Translations under genes and position numbers: made by a program
Notes under the pieces: generated by a model
The model's database searches: none
Told to the model about the DNA's origin: nothing
The model's input: only the letters and a program-made list of their open reading frames with translations
NCBI RefSeq assembly: GCF_000940805.1
Contig: NZ_CP007142.1
Span: 4,874,593-4,938,592, forward strand
Origin: Gynuella sunshinyii YC6258
GTDB lineage: Bacteria > Pseudomonadota > Gammaproteobacteria > Pseudomonadales > Natronospirillaceae
Direction of reading: 5' to 3'
DNA: 64,000 bases
Shown: piece by piece, positions 44,278 through 52,829 of the stretch
Numbering within the stretch: the stretch's first letter is position 1
Layout of the letters: each line of letters starts with the position of its first letter

Positions 44278-47190
44278 ATGCGACTCTCTCGAAAATTTCT
44301 CTGGTCTGTCAGCACGGTTATCGTGTTGACTCTCGCCGCAGGCAGTCTGGCCTGGGCAAAACTCGAAAAAGCAGACACAAACTCTGGTATTGAAAAACCC
44401 GTCACCGATAATCGGGATTACCAATGGCTACAATTAGATAACGGGCTAACCATTTTGGTTGTCTCCGACCCCAATGTTGAAACAGCCGCTGCGGTTATGA
44501 ATGTTGCCACAGGATCCTGGGCTAACCCTGACGACCGTCCCGGGCTGGCGCACTTTCTCGAACACATGCTGTTTCTCGGTACAGAAAAGTACCCGGATGC
44601 TGACGAATTCAGTGAATTCATCAGCGGCAATGGCGGCAGCCAGAACGCCATGACCATGGCAGAAAACACCATATATTTCTTTGATATCAATGCCGACCAG
44701 TTCCAACCGGCACTGGATCGTTTCGCTCAGTTTTTTACCGCACCACTCTTTAATGAAGAGTATGTGGAACGCGAACGTAATGCCGTTGATGCAGAATTTC
44801 ATACCGGGCTGCTGGATGACAACCGACGTTACTTCGACGCTCTCAGAGAGTCTGTCAGTCCCAATCATCCTGCGAGTAAATTTACTGTCGGAAGCCTGGA
44901 CACCCTGAAGCCTGAAGGTCTGCGTCAGGATCTGATCAACTTCTATCAGCAGCATTATTCGGCTGATCGCATGTCGCTGGTCATATACGGCCCGGCTCCG
45001 GTGCAACAGAGCGCGCAACTGGCCAGGGAATTGTTTTCATTGGTGCCACAACATCGCACCGAAGATACCGGACCAACACTGCCTTATTTCACCGATGCCC
45101 AGTTGCCACTGCAGCTCAATGTCAAAGCCATCAAGCAAACGCACAAACTGACTTTATCCTTTCCAGTACCTGGCCCCAAAACCGATTTGAATACCCGGGC
45201 TCCATTTTTCATCAGCTGGTTGTTGAATCGAGATACCAAAGGCAGTCTCAGCGATGTACTGAAATCCAGGGGATTGATTGAAAGTCTTGGTGTTAACTTT
45301 GCTGACAATCGTGATGATCCGACTCTGTTCAATGTGAATATCCAGCTAACCCCATTGGGATTGAAACAAACTGATCAGGTTATTAATCTGGTATTTGACG
45401 AAATACAGTTGATCAGGGACCAACAGGTTAAACCCTGGTTATACGAGGAAATGCAAAAGCTGCAGGATCTTCGTTTCCGCTTCCAGGAAAGTTATCAGCC
45501 GGTTTCCTATGCCATGAGCCTGTCCAACAATCTAAAGTATTATCCTGAAACACAGGTGCTCAGTGGTCCGTACCGTTTTGGTGAATTCAACGAAAATGCC
45601 ATCCAGCAATGGCTGCAATACCTCAAGCCAGAACAAATGGCACTGAGCCTGATGACGCCGGACATAAAAACCACCCGTGAATCATCTTATTACAAGACCC
45701 CATATTCTCTGACCAAAATCAGCGATGAGCGCATTAAACGCTGGAATGACCCCAGTATCGATCCCGATCTCGCCAATCCTGAACCAAATGCTTTTATCCC
45801 GGCTAACCTCAATGTTCTACCCGGCACCAACCCCACAAGCACATTGTATGAGTTCGCACCGGATCTGTATGTGGACGAACCAGGGCAGACGCTGTGGTTC
45901 ATGCAGAGCAACAAATTTAACACCCCAAAAGTGGACCTGAGAGCCAGACTGCAAAATGCCTGGTTCAGCGCCAATGTCAGCAACCAGATCAAAACACTGT
46001 TATACCTGGAGCTGGTTAAGGATTCATTGCTGGATATCGCCGACGAAGCCTCACTGGCAGGGCTGGGATATAAGTTATGGCAGGAACAACAAGGCGTCGT
46101 CATCAGAGTGTATGGCTATAACGACAAGCTACCTTTATTTGTAGATAACATTATCAACGAACTGGTTACACTGAAAATCAGACCAGACCGGTTTGAAGCA
46201 CTCAAAGCCGAACTGCTCAGAAAATTCGATAATCAGAAAAAAGAACGTCTGCTCAATCAGTTGTATTTGCAGGTATATGACCTGATAGACCCCAATTTTC
46301 TGACCAGTGAAGAGATTATTCCGGAACTCAAGAAACTGACTCCGAAAGATCTGGAAGTGGTGCGGGAGCAATTTAACGGCAAAACCAAACTGCTGGACCT
46401 GATTCATGGCAACATGACAGAAAGCCAGGCGATAAATCTCAGTAATCGTATCGCCGCTAACTTCAAGACAGTGGCCACCGAAACCAATGCCGACGAAGTT
46501 ATCAAACTTAATAACGAGACTTCTTATCTGAATGTGGATTCTGATGAATCAGACTCTGCCATCATGATTTACTATCAGGGCGAAGACAGTGGTTATCGTG
46601 ATCTGGCCATGTTCATGTTGCTCAACCAGTTGTTGCAGAATCAGTTCTTCACTCAATTGAGAACGGAAAAACAATTGGGTTATGCGGTATATACCCGCAA
46701 CCTGAATTTTGAGAAAGTGCCTGGTCTTGCGTTTGTCATTCAATCTCCGGAAACGGATCCTGGTCTGTTGCAACTACATATTGAAAAATTCCTGAATGAG
46801 GCTCCACAATGGTTGCAAAAGCTCTCCGAGGATGAGTTCAACAAAAACAAACAAGGATTAATCAGCAACCTGACCGAACCGGACAAAAACCTGCTGGAAG
46901 CCGGCACCCGCTATTGGCATAACCTGCACTACCACAATTATAACTTCAATGAACAACGTCGTATCGCTCGGGAAATGAATGCCATTACGCTGGATGGGGT
47001 GTTGAAATTTATGGAAATCAGCATCCTGAATGACAATGCCAAACGACTGATTGTGTACCACATCGGCAAAGGACATGAACAGGACTACAAACAGCACCGG
47101 GTCATTCATGCCGGTGAAAAGATCATCAGATCAACGGAAGGTTTCCAGAAAGGTAAGGCGACGTTCAGTTTTACCGATGGCAAGCTGTAA
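44278..47190 (+). CDS. Pitrilysin-like M16 metallopeptidase
   Basis: 970 residues, close to E. coli protease III (962). A signal peptide (FLWSVSTVIVLTLAAGSLAWA) sends it to the periplasm. The inverted zinc motif HFLEH is at residues 92-96 (GLAHFLEHMLFLGTEKYPD), with the distal Glu in ERNAVDAEFH. Four M16-type domains follow, with the C-terminal regions FFTQLRTEKQLGYAV and LQLHIEKFL. It degrades peptides below about 7 kDa. A frame start at 44188 would add 30 codons before the signal peptide, so I use the ATG at 44278. Confidence 0.9.
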   Translation: MRLSRKFLWSVSTVIVLTLAAGSLAWAKLEKADTNSGIEKPVTDNRDYQWLQLDNGLTILVVSDPNVETAAAVMNVATGSWANPDDRPGLAHFLEHMLFLGTEKYPDADEFSEFISGNGGSQNAMTMAENTIYFFDINADQFQPALDRFAQFFTAPLFNEEYVERERNAVDAEFHTGLLDDNRRYFDALRESVSPNHPASKFTVGSLDTLKPEGLRQDLINFYQQHYSADRMSLVIYGPAPVQQSAQLARELFSLVPQHRTEDTGPTLPYFTDAQLPLQLNVKAIKQTHKLTLSFPVPGPKTDLNTRAPFFISWLLNRDTKGSLSDVLKSRGLIESLGVNFADNRDDPTLFNVNIQLTPLGLKQTDQVINLVFDEIQLIRDQQVKPWLYEEMQKLQDLRFRFQESYQPVSYAMSLSNNLKYYPETQVLSGPYRFGEFNENAIQQWLQYLKPEQMALSLMTPDIKTTRESSYYKTPYSLTKISDERIKRWNDPSIDPDLANPEPNAFIPANLNVLPGTNPTSTLYEFAPDLYVDEPGQTLWFMQSNKFNTPKVDLRARLQNAWFSANVSNQIKTLLYLELVKDSLLDIADEASLAGLGYKLWQEQQGVVIRVYGYNDKLPLFVDNIINELVTLKIRPDRFEALKAELLRKFDNQKKERLLNQLYLQVYDLIDPNFLTSEEIIPELKKLTPKDLEVVREQFNGKTKLLDLIHGNMTESQAINLSNRIAANFKTVATETNADEVIKLNNETSYLNVDSDESDSAIMIYYQGEDSGYRDLAMFMLLNQLLQNQFFTQLRTEKQLGYAVYTRNLNFEKVPGLAFVIQSPETDPGLLQLHIEKFLNEAPQWLQKLSEDEFNKNKQGLISNLTEPDKNLLEAGTRYWHNLHYHNYNFNEQRRIAREMNAITLDGVLKFMEISILNDNAKRLIVYHIGKGHEQDYKQHRVIHAGEKIIRSTEGFQKGKATFSFTDGKL

Positions 47191-47205
47191 ACAATCTATA
47201 TCAGA

Positions 47206-47247
47206 TGAAAATGGATTCAGTGTACGAACAGCTTGAATCCATTTTCA
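47206..47247. terminator. 14-bp perfect inverted repeat between convergent genes
   Basis: TGAAAATGGATTCA (47206-47219) is the reverse complement of TGAATCCATTTTCA (47234-47247), with a 14-nt loop. It lies 15 nt after the protease stop codon and before the convergent kinase-like gene. There is no U-run, so it may be a bidirectional 3'-end structure. Confidence 0.5.
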
Positions 47248-47329
47248 GTACATCATCCCTGGTATGCTTGATCATCGGGGATCACGCGGACGGTCAGTCC
47301 GCTCCGTCCGCAAACTCGATTCAGTAGAC

Positions 47330-48337
47330 TCAGTAAACTTCTTCCGAACGACGGTCAGATGTTTCGGATAACAATGGCAGCAACACCAGGAACTCAAACT
47401 GTCCATCATCCCGAATATCATGAGAGATTTGCCCACCCATTGAGTTGACCAGAGCCTGCACGATGACTGGTGACAGACCAGGACTGATATCCCTGCCATC
47501 AGAGTCCCGGAGCTGGAGATATTGCAAGAATAGTTGCTGACGTTGCGAAGTATCCAGTTCCCGACTATTCATTCGCAGTTGTATCCGCACCACTTCACCC
47601 ATCTCTGCATCGTGATACGAAATCAAGTGAATATTAATTTGCGTGCCGGCACTGATCCGTATCGCCGTTTCCAGTAGACGGTGAGTAAAGTTTTCAAGCT
47701 GCTCACGGTGAGCATAAACGCTAATCTGCTCTTCTTCGTTTTCAACCATGACCTTTACCCCAAACGTTTGAGACAATGGTTCAAGACGGACAATTTCTTT
47801 CTCTAGCAGATACTCAAACCGGACGGACTCCTTTGCACCTTTAAGTTCATTGAGATGAAACAATCCCAGCACGCCAAGATCTTTTGCATACTTACTGAGA
47901 AGTTCAGTTCGATTCACAAATTCATCACTGACCACTCCGGCCAATAGTGAAACCTCTTGCTGTTGCTCGTTCATTGCGGTCTCAAGAATTTCAGCCATAC
48001 GCACCAGTAAACGGTCTTTGTTTTCCACCTCTTTCATCATCATCCGGCGTTGGGCAATCGCTGTGGATGCGTCATACTCAAGTTTTTCGGCAGTCAGATG
48101 ATTCTCTTCCAGAATCCGCTTCAGACGGGTCTGCTCTTTACGCAGTTGGTCCCCTAACGTCCGGCTGCCGGCCGCTGCCATCAGGCCAGACAACAGAACC
48201 AATACCAGAATGACTAAAGTGCTTGCCATCAGAACGCTGTTCTGACGAGTCATCAACGTGATGTAAAAGACGATCAGCCCCAGCAACAATACACCTGAAA
48301 AAGCAAAACACAGTCTCACCCAATGCTGTCTGGACAT
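47330..48337 (-). CDS. Membrane protein with degenerate histidine-kinase-like domains
   Basis: 335 residues. Two membrane helices (about 9-28 and 38-57) with almost no periplasmic loop are followed by a coiled coil (about 65-120). The rest resembles a sensor kinase: a DHp-like helix pair (EVSLLAGVVSDEFVNRTELLSKYAKDL, without the usual H-E/D-x-x-T/N-P) and an HATPase_c-like end (HRLLETAIRISAGTQINIHL; SPGLSPVIVQALVNSMGGQISHDI). The N-box Asn and the G1/G2 glycine boxes are not recognisable. It may be a pseudokinase regulator. No response regulator is beside it. Confidence 0.55.
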   Translation of the reverse strand: MSRQHWVRLCFAFSGVLLLGLIVFYITLMTRQNSVLMASTLVILVLVLLSGLMAAAGSRTLGDQLRKEQTRLKRILEENHLTAEKLEYDASTAIAQRRMMMKEVENKDRLLVRMAEILETAMNEQQQEVSLLAGVVSDEFVNRTELLSKYAKDLGVLGLFHLNELKGAKESVRFEYLLEKEIVRLEPLSQTFGVKVMVENEEEQISVYAHREQLENFTHRLLETAIRISAGTQINIHLISYHDAEMGEVVRIQLRMNSRELDTSQRQQLFLQYLQLRDSDGRDISPGLSPVIVQALVNSMGGQISHDIRDDGQFEFLVLLPLLSETSDRRSEEVY

Positions 48338-48470
48338 GGCATTCCTTATTTATTATCAAACAAAATTAATTTGGTAGCGTGCTTAAGAGTAGCCCAGTAA
48401 ACAGACTCAGGATAGCAGAGAATGTGAAATTGAAAGGGTTTTGAGAACAGAAACAACCGTTGTAGAAAGA

Positions 48471-48497
48471 AGAAAACCCGATGATCAGATCACCGGG
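48471..48497 (-). terminator. Intrinsic terminator of the fumarase gene
   Basis: On the leftward strand, CCCGGTGATC pairs with GATCATCGGG around a minimal loop, followed by TTTTCTTC, 18-38 nt after the fumarase stop. Confidence 0.75.
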
Positions 48498-48514
48498 TTA
48501 GTCTTCACTGACGA

Positions 48515-50023
48515 TCAGATACTTTTGGCCTGAATCCTGGCGGACCATTCCTGAGGTCCGGTTTTATGTACGGATGTTCCCTGGGAATCCACCGCCACAG
48601 TTACTGGCATATCTTTCACCTCGAACTCATAAATCGCTTCCATGCCGAGATCTTCAAACGCAACCACTTTGGCTTTCTTAATGGCTTTGGAAACCAGGTA
48701 GGCGGCTCCACCCACGGCCATGAGATAGACTGATTTATGTTTCTTAATGGCATCAATGGCAATATCGCCGCGCTCAGCTTTACCAATCATGCCGATCAGA
48801 CCGGTTTTTTCCAGCACGGTTTCAGTAAACTTATCCATTCGGGTTGCCGTCGTTGGACCGGCCGGACCCACCACTTCATCAGCAACCGGATCAACCGGTC
48901 CCACGTAGTAGATCAGCTTGTTGGTGAAATCCACCGGTAATTCTTCGCCCCTGGAAATCATATCCACTAGACGTTTATGTGCGGCATCACGTCCCGTCAG
49001 GATAGTGCCATTCAGCAACAGTGTCTGTCCGGGTTTGAATTCAGCCACTTTTTCAGGCGTCAGCTCATCAACATTCACAGACAATGCCGTTGGACCGGCA
49101 TCCCAGGTGATGTTGGGCCAGTCATCCAGGTCTGGAGGTGTCAGTTCTGCCACACCTGAACCATCCAGAGTGAAATGTGTATGCCGGGTCGCCGCGCAGT
49201 TTGGAATAATGGCCACCGGCTTGTTGGCAGCATGAGTCGGACAATCCATCACTTTAACGTCCAGCACGGTCGTCAATCCGCCCAGCCCTTGAGCTCCAAT
49301 TCCCAGTTGGTTCACTTTTTCATACAGCTCAATTCGCAACTCTTCAGCACGAGTACTTGGGCCTCTGGCAATCAACTCCTGAATATCAATCGGTTCAAGT
49401 AACGATTCCTTCGCCATCAACATGGCTTTCTCTGCTGTTCCGCCAATACCGATACCAAGCATACCGGGTGGACACCAACCGGCCCCCATTTGTGGAATCA
49501 TTTTCAATACCCAGTCCACAACCGAGTCAGATGGGTTCAACATGGCAAACTTGGATTTGGCCTCACTACCACCTCCTTTCGCTGCCACATGAACCTCCAA
49601 CTTATCGCCGGGTACAATTTCGGTATGAATCACTGCGGGGGTATTGTCCCGGGTGTTTTTACGGGCACCGTCGGGATCAGCCAGGACAGATGCACGCAAC
49701 ACATTATCCGGTAGCAAATATGCCCTGCGAACACCTTCGTTCACCATATCTGCCAGACTCATATCCCCTTCAAAACGGACATTCATACCGACTTTCAGGA
49801 ATACCGTTACAATTCCGGTATCCTGACAGATCGGTCGATGTCCTTCTGCACACATACGGGAGTTGATCAGAATCTGTGCCATGGCGTCCTTGGCCGCCTG
49901 GGATTCTTCTCGTTCATAGGCCTGATGAACAGCCTGAATAAAATCTTTGGGGTGATAGTAGGAAATAAATTGCAAAGCATCACAGACGCTTTGAATCAAA
50001 TCATCCTGCTGGATAGTGGTCAT
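48515..50023 (-). CDS. fumA: Class I (iron-sulfur) fumarate hydratase
   Basis: 502 residues of the oxygen-sensitive 4Fe-4S class I fumarase. It starts MTTIQQDDLIQSVCDALQF, with AEGHRPICQDTGIVTVFLKV (first cluster Cys), MDCPTHAANKPVAIIPNCAA (further Cys) and LGIGIGGTAEKAM. The C-terminal beta domain includes VGPAGPTTATRMDK and KHKSVYLMAVGGAAYLVSKAI. It interconverts fumarate and malate. The frame could extend 47 codons upstream, but the ATG at 50023 has AGGAG and the family N-terminus. It is a single gene with its own terminator. Confidence 0.92.
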   Translation of the reverse strand: MTTIQQDDLIQSVCDALQFISYYHPKDFIQAVHQAYEREESQAAKDAMAQILINSRMCAEGHRPICQDTGIVTVFLKVGMNVRFEGDMSLADMVNEGVRRAYLLPDNVLRASVLADPDGARKNTRDNTPAVIHTEIVPGDKLEVHVAAKGGGSEAKSKFAMLNPSDSVVDWVLKMIPQMGAGWCPPGMLGIGIGGTAEKAMLMAKESLLEPIDIQELIARGPSTRAEELRIELYEKVNQLGIGAQGLGGLTTVLDVKVMDCPTHAANKPVAIIPNCAATRHTHFTLDGSGVAELTPPDLDDWPNITWDAGPTALSVNVDELTPEKVAEFKPGQTLLLNGTILTGRDAAHKRLVDMISRGEELPVDFTNKLIYYVGPVDPVADEVVGPAGPTTATRMDKFTETVLEKTGLIGMIGKAERGDIAIDAIKKHKSVYLMAVGGAAYLVSKAIKKAKVVAFEDLGMEAIYEFEVKDMPVTVAVDSQGTSVHKTGPQEWSARIQAKSI

Positions 50024-50400
50024 GGATAACTCCTGTCTGGAAGTGCCAATATTAGACATTGCCGGTTGCCTGGGCCTGATAAATCGGGGAAGGACCAGTT
50101 TCAATCGAGGTGTCCCGGTAAACCATGCAACGGTAGCAAATTCGGGGCTAGTATAAACCGCCATACATCAATAGCACAGGCAACTACATTAAATGTCTGT
50201 TGCGATTGTCATCAGCGAACGCACAGGCATAGAGAGTTTTGTCTCCACCATTAACAACGCCTCACTAATGAAAAAAGTGACTGGTTCCTCCGACCTGACT
50301 CATTTAATTTTGTCAGCTGAACGCGCATGCTATAAAGATGTCATGCTCCGGGGAGCGGTATTTCCCCCGAATCCACAATAATAAACGGGAGCCATTAGCG

Positions 50401-51147
50401 ATGAGCCATATTCATATTACCCGGCAGGAGACTCTGCTTGAGATCGAATTAAACCGTCCGGAGAAGCGTAATGCGCTGACGACTGCCATGTATCAGCAGT
50501 TAACGGATGCCCTGATTGAGGCCAAGCAGGACGATGGAATCCACGTAGTACTCCTTAACGGCCAGCCATTTTGCTTTACCGCCGGCAATGACCTGACCGA
50601 TTTTCTGGAGCAGTCTGACCTGAACACCGATGCCCCGGTGTTTCAATTCCTCAGAACAGTCACGGAATTTCCCAAGCCATTGATCTGCGCCGTCAACGGC
50701 CCTGCGGTGGGCATCGGCACGACCATCTGTCTGCATGCAGATCTGGTGTATTGCGGTGAGAGTGCCGAATTTCAGTTGCCGTTTGTCAAACTGGGCCTGG
50801 TGCCGGAATTCGCTTCCACTTATCTGCTACCGGCAATGCTGGGTCATGTAAAAGCCTTTGAGCTACTGGTTCTCGGTGAAGCATTCGATGCAGAGACCGC
50901 CAGACAACTCGGCATTGTCAATGCAGTCTTCGGAGATGAGCACTATCTGACAGCCGCCAAGCAAAAGGCCATGAAGCTGGCCAAACTGCCGGTCGAGGCC
51001 GTCAAACAAAGCAAGGCACTACTCAAACACCAGTTTATCCATCAGGCACTTGAAGCGATTGAACGGGAAGGGGAATTATTCAGCCGGCGACTGCAAAGCG
51101 AAGAAGTCCGCCAGATACTCGCCAGCTTTTTTACCCAGAAATCATAA
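50401..51147 (+). CDS. Enoyl-CoA hydratase/isomerase family protein
   Basis: 248 residues of the crotonase fold: LEIELNRPEKRNALTTAMYQ, oxyanion-hole segments FTAGNDLTDFLE and ICAVNGPAVGIGTTICLHADL, then FQLPFVKLGLVPEFASTYLLP with a Glu-containing active-site loop. A single catalytic Glu is in LVPEFAST, while the other position is not acidic, so isomerase or related activity is as likely as hydratase. It starts at ATG 50401 after GGGAG. Its stop codon directly abuts the sbcB stop, with zero bases between. Confidence 0.85.
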   Translation: MSHIHITRQETLLEIELNRPEKRNALTTAMYQQLTDALIEAKQDDGIHVVLLNGQPFCFTAGNDLTDFLEQSDLNTDAPVFQFLRTVTEFPKPLICAVNGPAVGIGTTICLHADLVYCGESAEFQLPFVKLGLVPEFASTYLLPAMLGHVKAFELLVLGEAFDAETARQLGIVNAVFGDEHYLTAAKQKAMKLAKLPVEAVKQSKALLKHQFIHQALEAIEREGELFSRRLQSEEVRQILASFFTQKS

Positions 51148-52581
51148 TCAGGAACCGAGCAGTGCCTGTCGCTGTAACAGCAGGTGCTGTTCAATATCAT
51201 TCCAGAGCACTTCGTCTTCCGGGCTTTCCAGGCGATACTGCTGCAGTTGATCCAAAGCCTGCTCACCGGTACGTGGGCAACCACTGGTCTGTTGAGTAAA
51301 CACTTCCCGACAACGTTCAAGCCAGCGCTGTTTTTCTTCTCCCTGCAACGTATTGGGATAATTTCTGGCCCGCAGGCGAAACGCCAGCGCATTCAGCCGG
51401 GAATCGCTGAAATGTCCGCTAAATTCCGCCATTTGCTCTGGAGAAAGGCTACGAAACGTGGACATCAGACTCTTGTCGGCATCGTTGATAAACCCGGCAT
51501 ATAACGCCTCATCCGGATCGACCTCCGGCATTGGCTCACGGCTATAGATTTCAGCGATTTTCTGATCAATATGCGGCATCTGCTGTAACTTGGCTGCATG
51601 CTGACGCAAACGTTCCAGATCAAAACCGAACCGCCTGGCTACATCCTGATCCAACATTTTCACCGGAACCACCATCGGACTCTTATTGGCATGAATGCTC
51701 TTAAGACCAATACGTTCGACCCCTTCCGGCAAATCCGCCGTAGCGGTGAACAAGCGCTGGCTGATTTCCTCAGCACTTAATTGCAGCAATAGTTCCGGGT
51801 CCTGATCCAGGTTAAAACAGATGATTTCATTACGATTGAGCGGATGAACACCAATGGGCGCAACCACCGCCATACAGCCCTGCTCCACCGGAAACATTCC
51901 AGAAATATGCAGCACCGGTTTACGTTGGATAAAGTCAAACTGCTCTTGCACTGTCTGCTTCTGTCTTAACGAAAAAGCAAAATCGAACAATCTGGGCTGC
52001 ACCGACCGGATCAGCCGGGCAAACGCAATCGTGGCCTTCACATCACTGACGGCATCATGAGCAGACTCATGCTGAATACCATTAGCCTGGGTCAACAGTT
52101 CCAGGCGAAAACTGGTTTTTCCGTCCAGACCGGTCGGCCAGTGAATACCTTCAGGGCGCAGTGCATAAGTCAGACGCGCAACATCCAATAAATCCCAGCG
52201 TGAATTACCATGCTTCCATTCGCGCTCATAGGGATCGAGTAAATTCCGGTAAAACAGAAACCGGGTCAGCTCATCATCGAAACGAATACTGTTGTAGCCC
52301 AGCGTACAGGTTTGCGGCTGACTCATCTGCGCGTGAATCAAATTGGCAAATTCCAGCTCGCTCACTCCCCGCGCCAGTGCGGTTTTGGGGGAAATATGGG
52401 TAATCTGACAGGCACCCGGATCAATGACAGTATCCAGGGCAGGCTTGCACAATAGATCGATCGGCTCACCGATCTGATTCAACTCCATATCGGTACGCAC
52501 AGCCGCAAACTGAGCTGCCCGGTCCCGCCGGGGATCGCTGCCCCAGGTCTCATAGTCATACCAAAGCAAAGTTGCGCTCAA
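51148..52581 (-). CDS. sbcB: Exodeoxyribonuclease I SbcB
   Basis: 477 residues, against 475 for E. coli ExoI. DEDD exonuclease motifs are seen: LLWYDYETWGSDPRRDRAAQF (Exo I Asp/Glu), LGYNSIRFDDELTRFLFYRN (Exo II) and ESAHDAVSDVKATIAFARLI (Exo III). The C-terminal extended SH3-like and helical parts follow (FRLRARNYPNTLQGEEKQRW). The start is TTG at 52581, seven bases after AAGGAG; an upstream ATG at 52641 has no ribosome site and would add 20 unlike residues. It digests single-stranded DNA 3' to 5' in recombination and mismatch repair. Confidence 0.92.
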   Translation of the reverse strand: MSATLLWYDYETWGSDPRRDRAAQFAAVRTDMELNQIGEPIDLLCKPALDTVIDPGACQITHISPKTALARGVSELEFANLIHAQMSQPQTCTLGYNSIRFDDELTRFLFYRNLLDPYEREWKHGNSRWDLLDVARLTYALRPEGIHWPTGLDGKTSFRLELLTQANGIQHESAHDAVSDVKATIAFARLIRSVQPRLFDFAFSLRQKQTVQEQFDFIQRKPVLHISGMFPVEQGCMAVVAPIGVHPLNRNEIICFNLDQDPELLLQLSAEEISQRLFTATADLPEGVERIGLKSIHANKSPMVVPVKMLDQDVARRFGFDLERLRQHAAKLQQMPHIDQKIAEIYSREPMPEVDPDEALYAGFINDADKSLMSTFRSLSPEQMAEFSGHFSDSRLNALAFRLRARNYPNTLQGEEKQRWLERCREVFTQQTSGCPRTGEQALDQLQQYRLESPEDEVLWNDIEQHLLLQRQALLGS

Positions 52582-52829
52582 TCGGGTACTCCTTTCTTCA
52601 AACAGTCGTTGTACACTATGCCACAGATTAACGGCTGGCATCCAAATCTGTGCTTAGCGAACTATTGCAAAATAAGCGCACTATCGCCAGGATCTCCTTC
52701 GACAAACCATAACAAGAACCACAAATAACATGGAAACAGCCACAACCCGGACTCATAAACAAATCATCAACCCAAACTGACCACTTCCAGAAATACCTTT
52801 ATTTCTTGGGACACACGGAGCATAACAGC

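Noticed and set aside
50310-50336. TTGTCA and TATAAA as promoter of the enoyl-CoA hydratase gene
   Set aside because: Spacing is 15 bp, too short for a confident sigma-70 call.
50193-50381. 62-codon frame upstream of the enoyl-CoA hydratase gene
   Set aside because: No ribosome site and no recognisable pattern; the area is more likely the promoter and leader of the hydratase gene.
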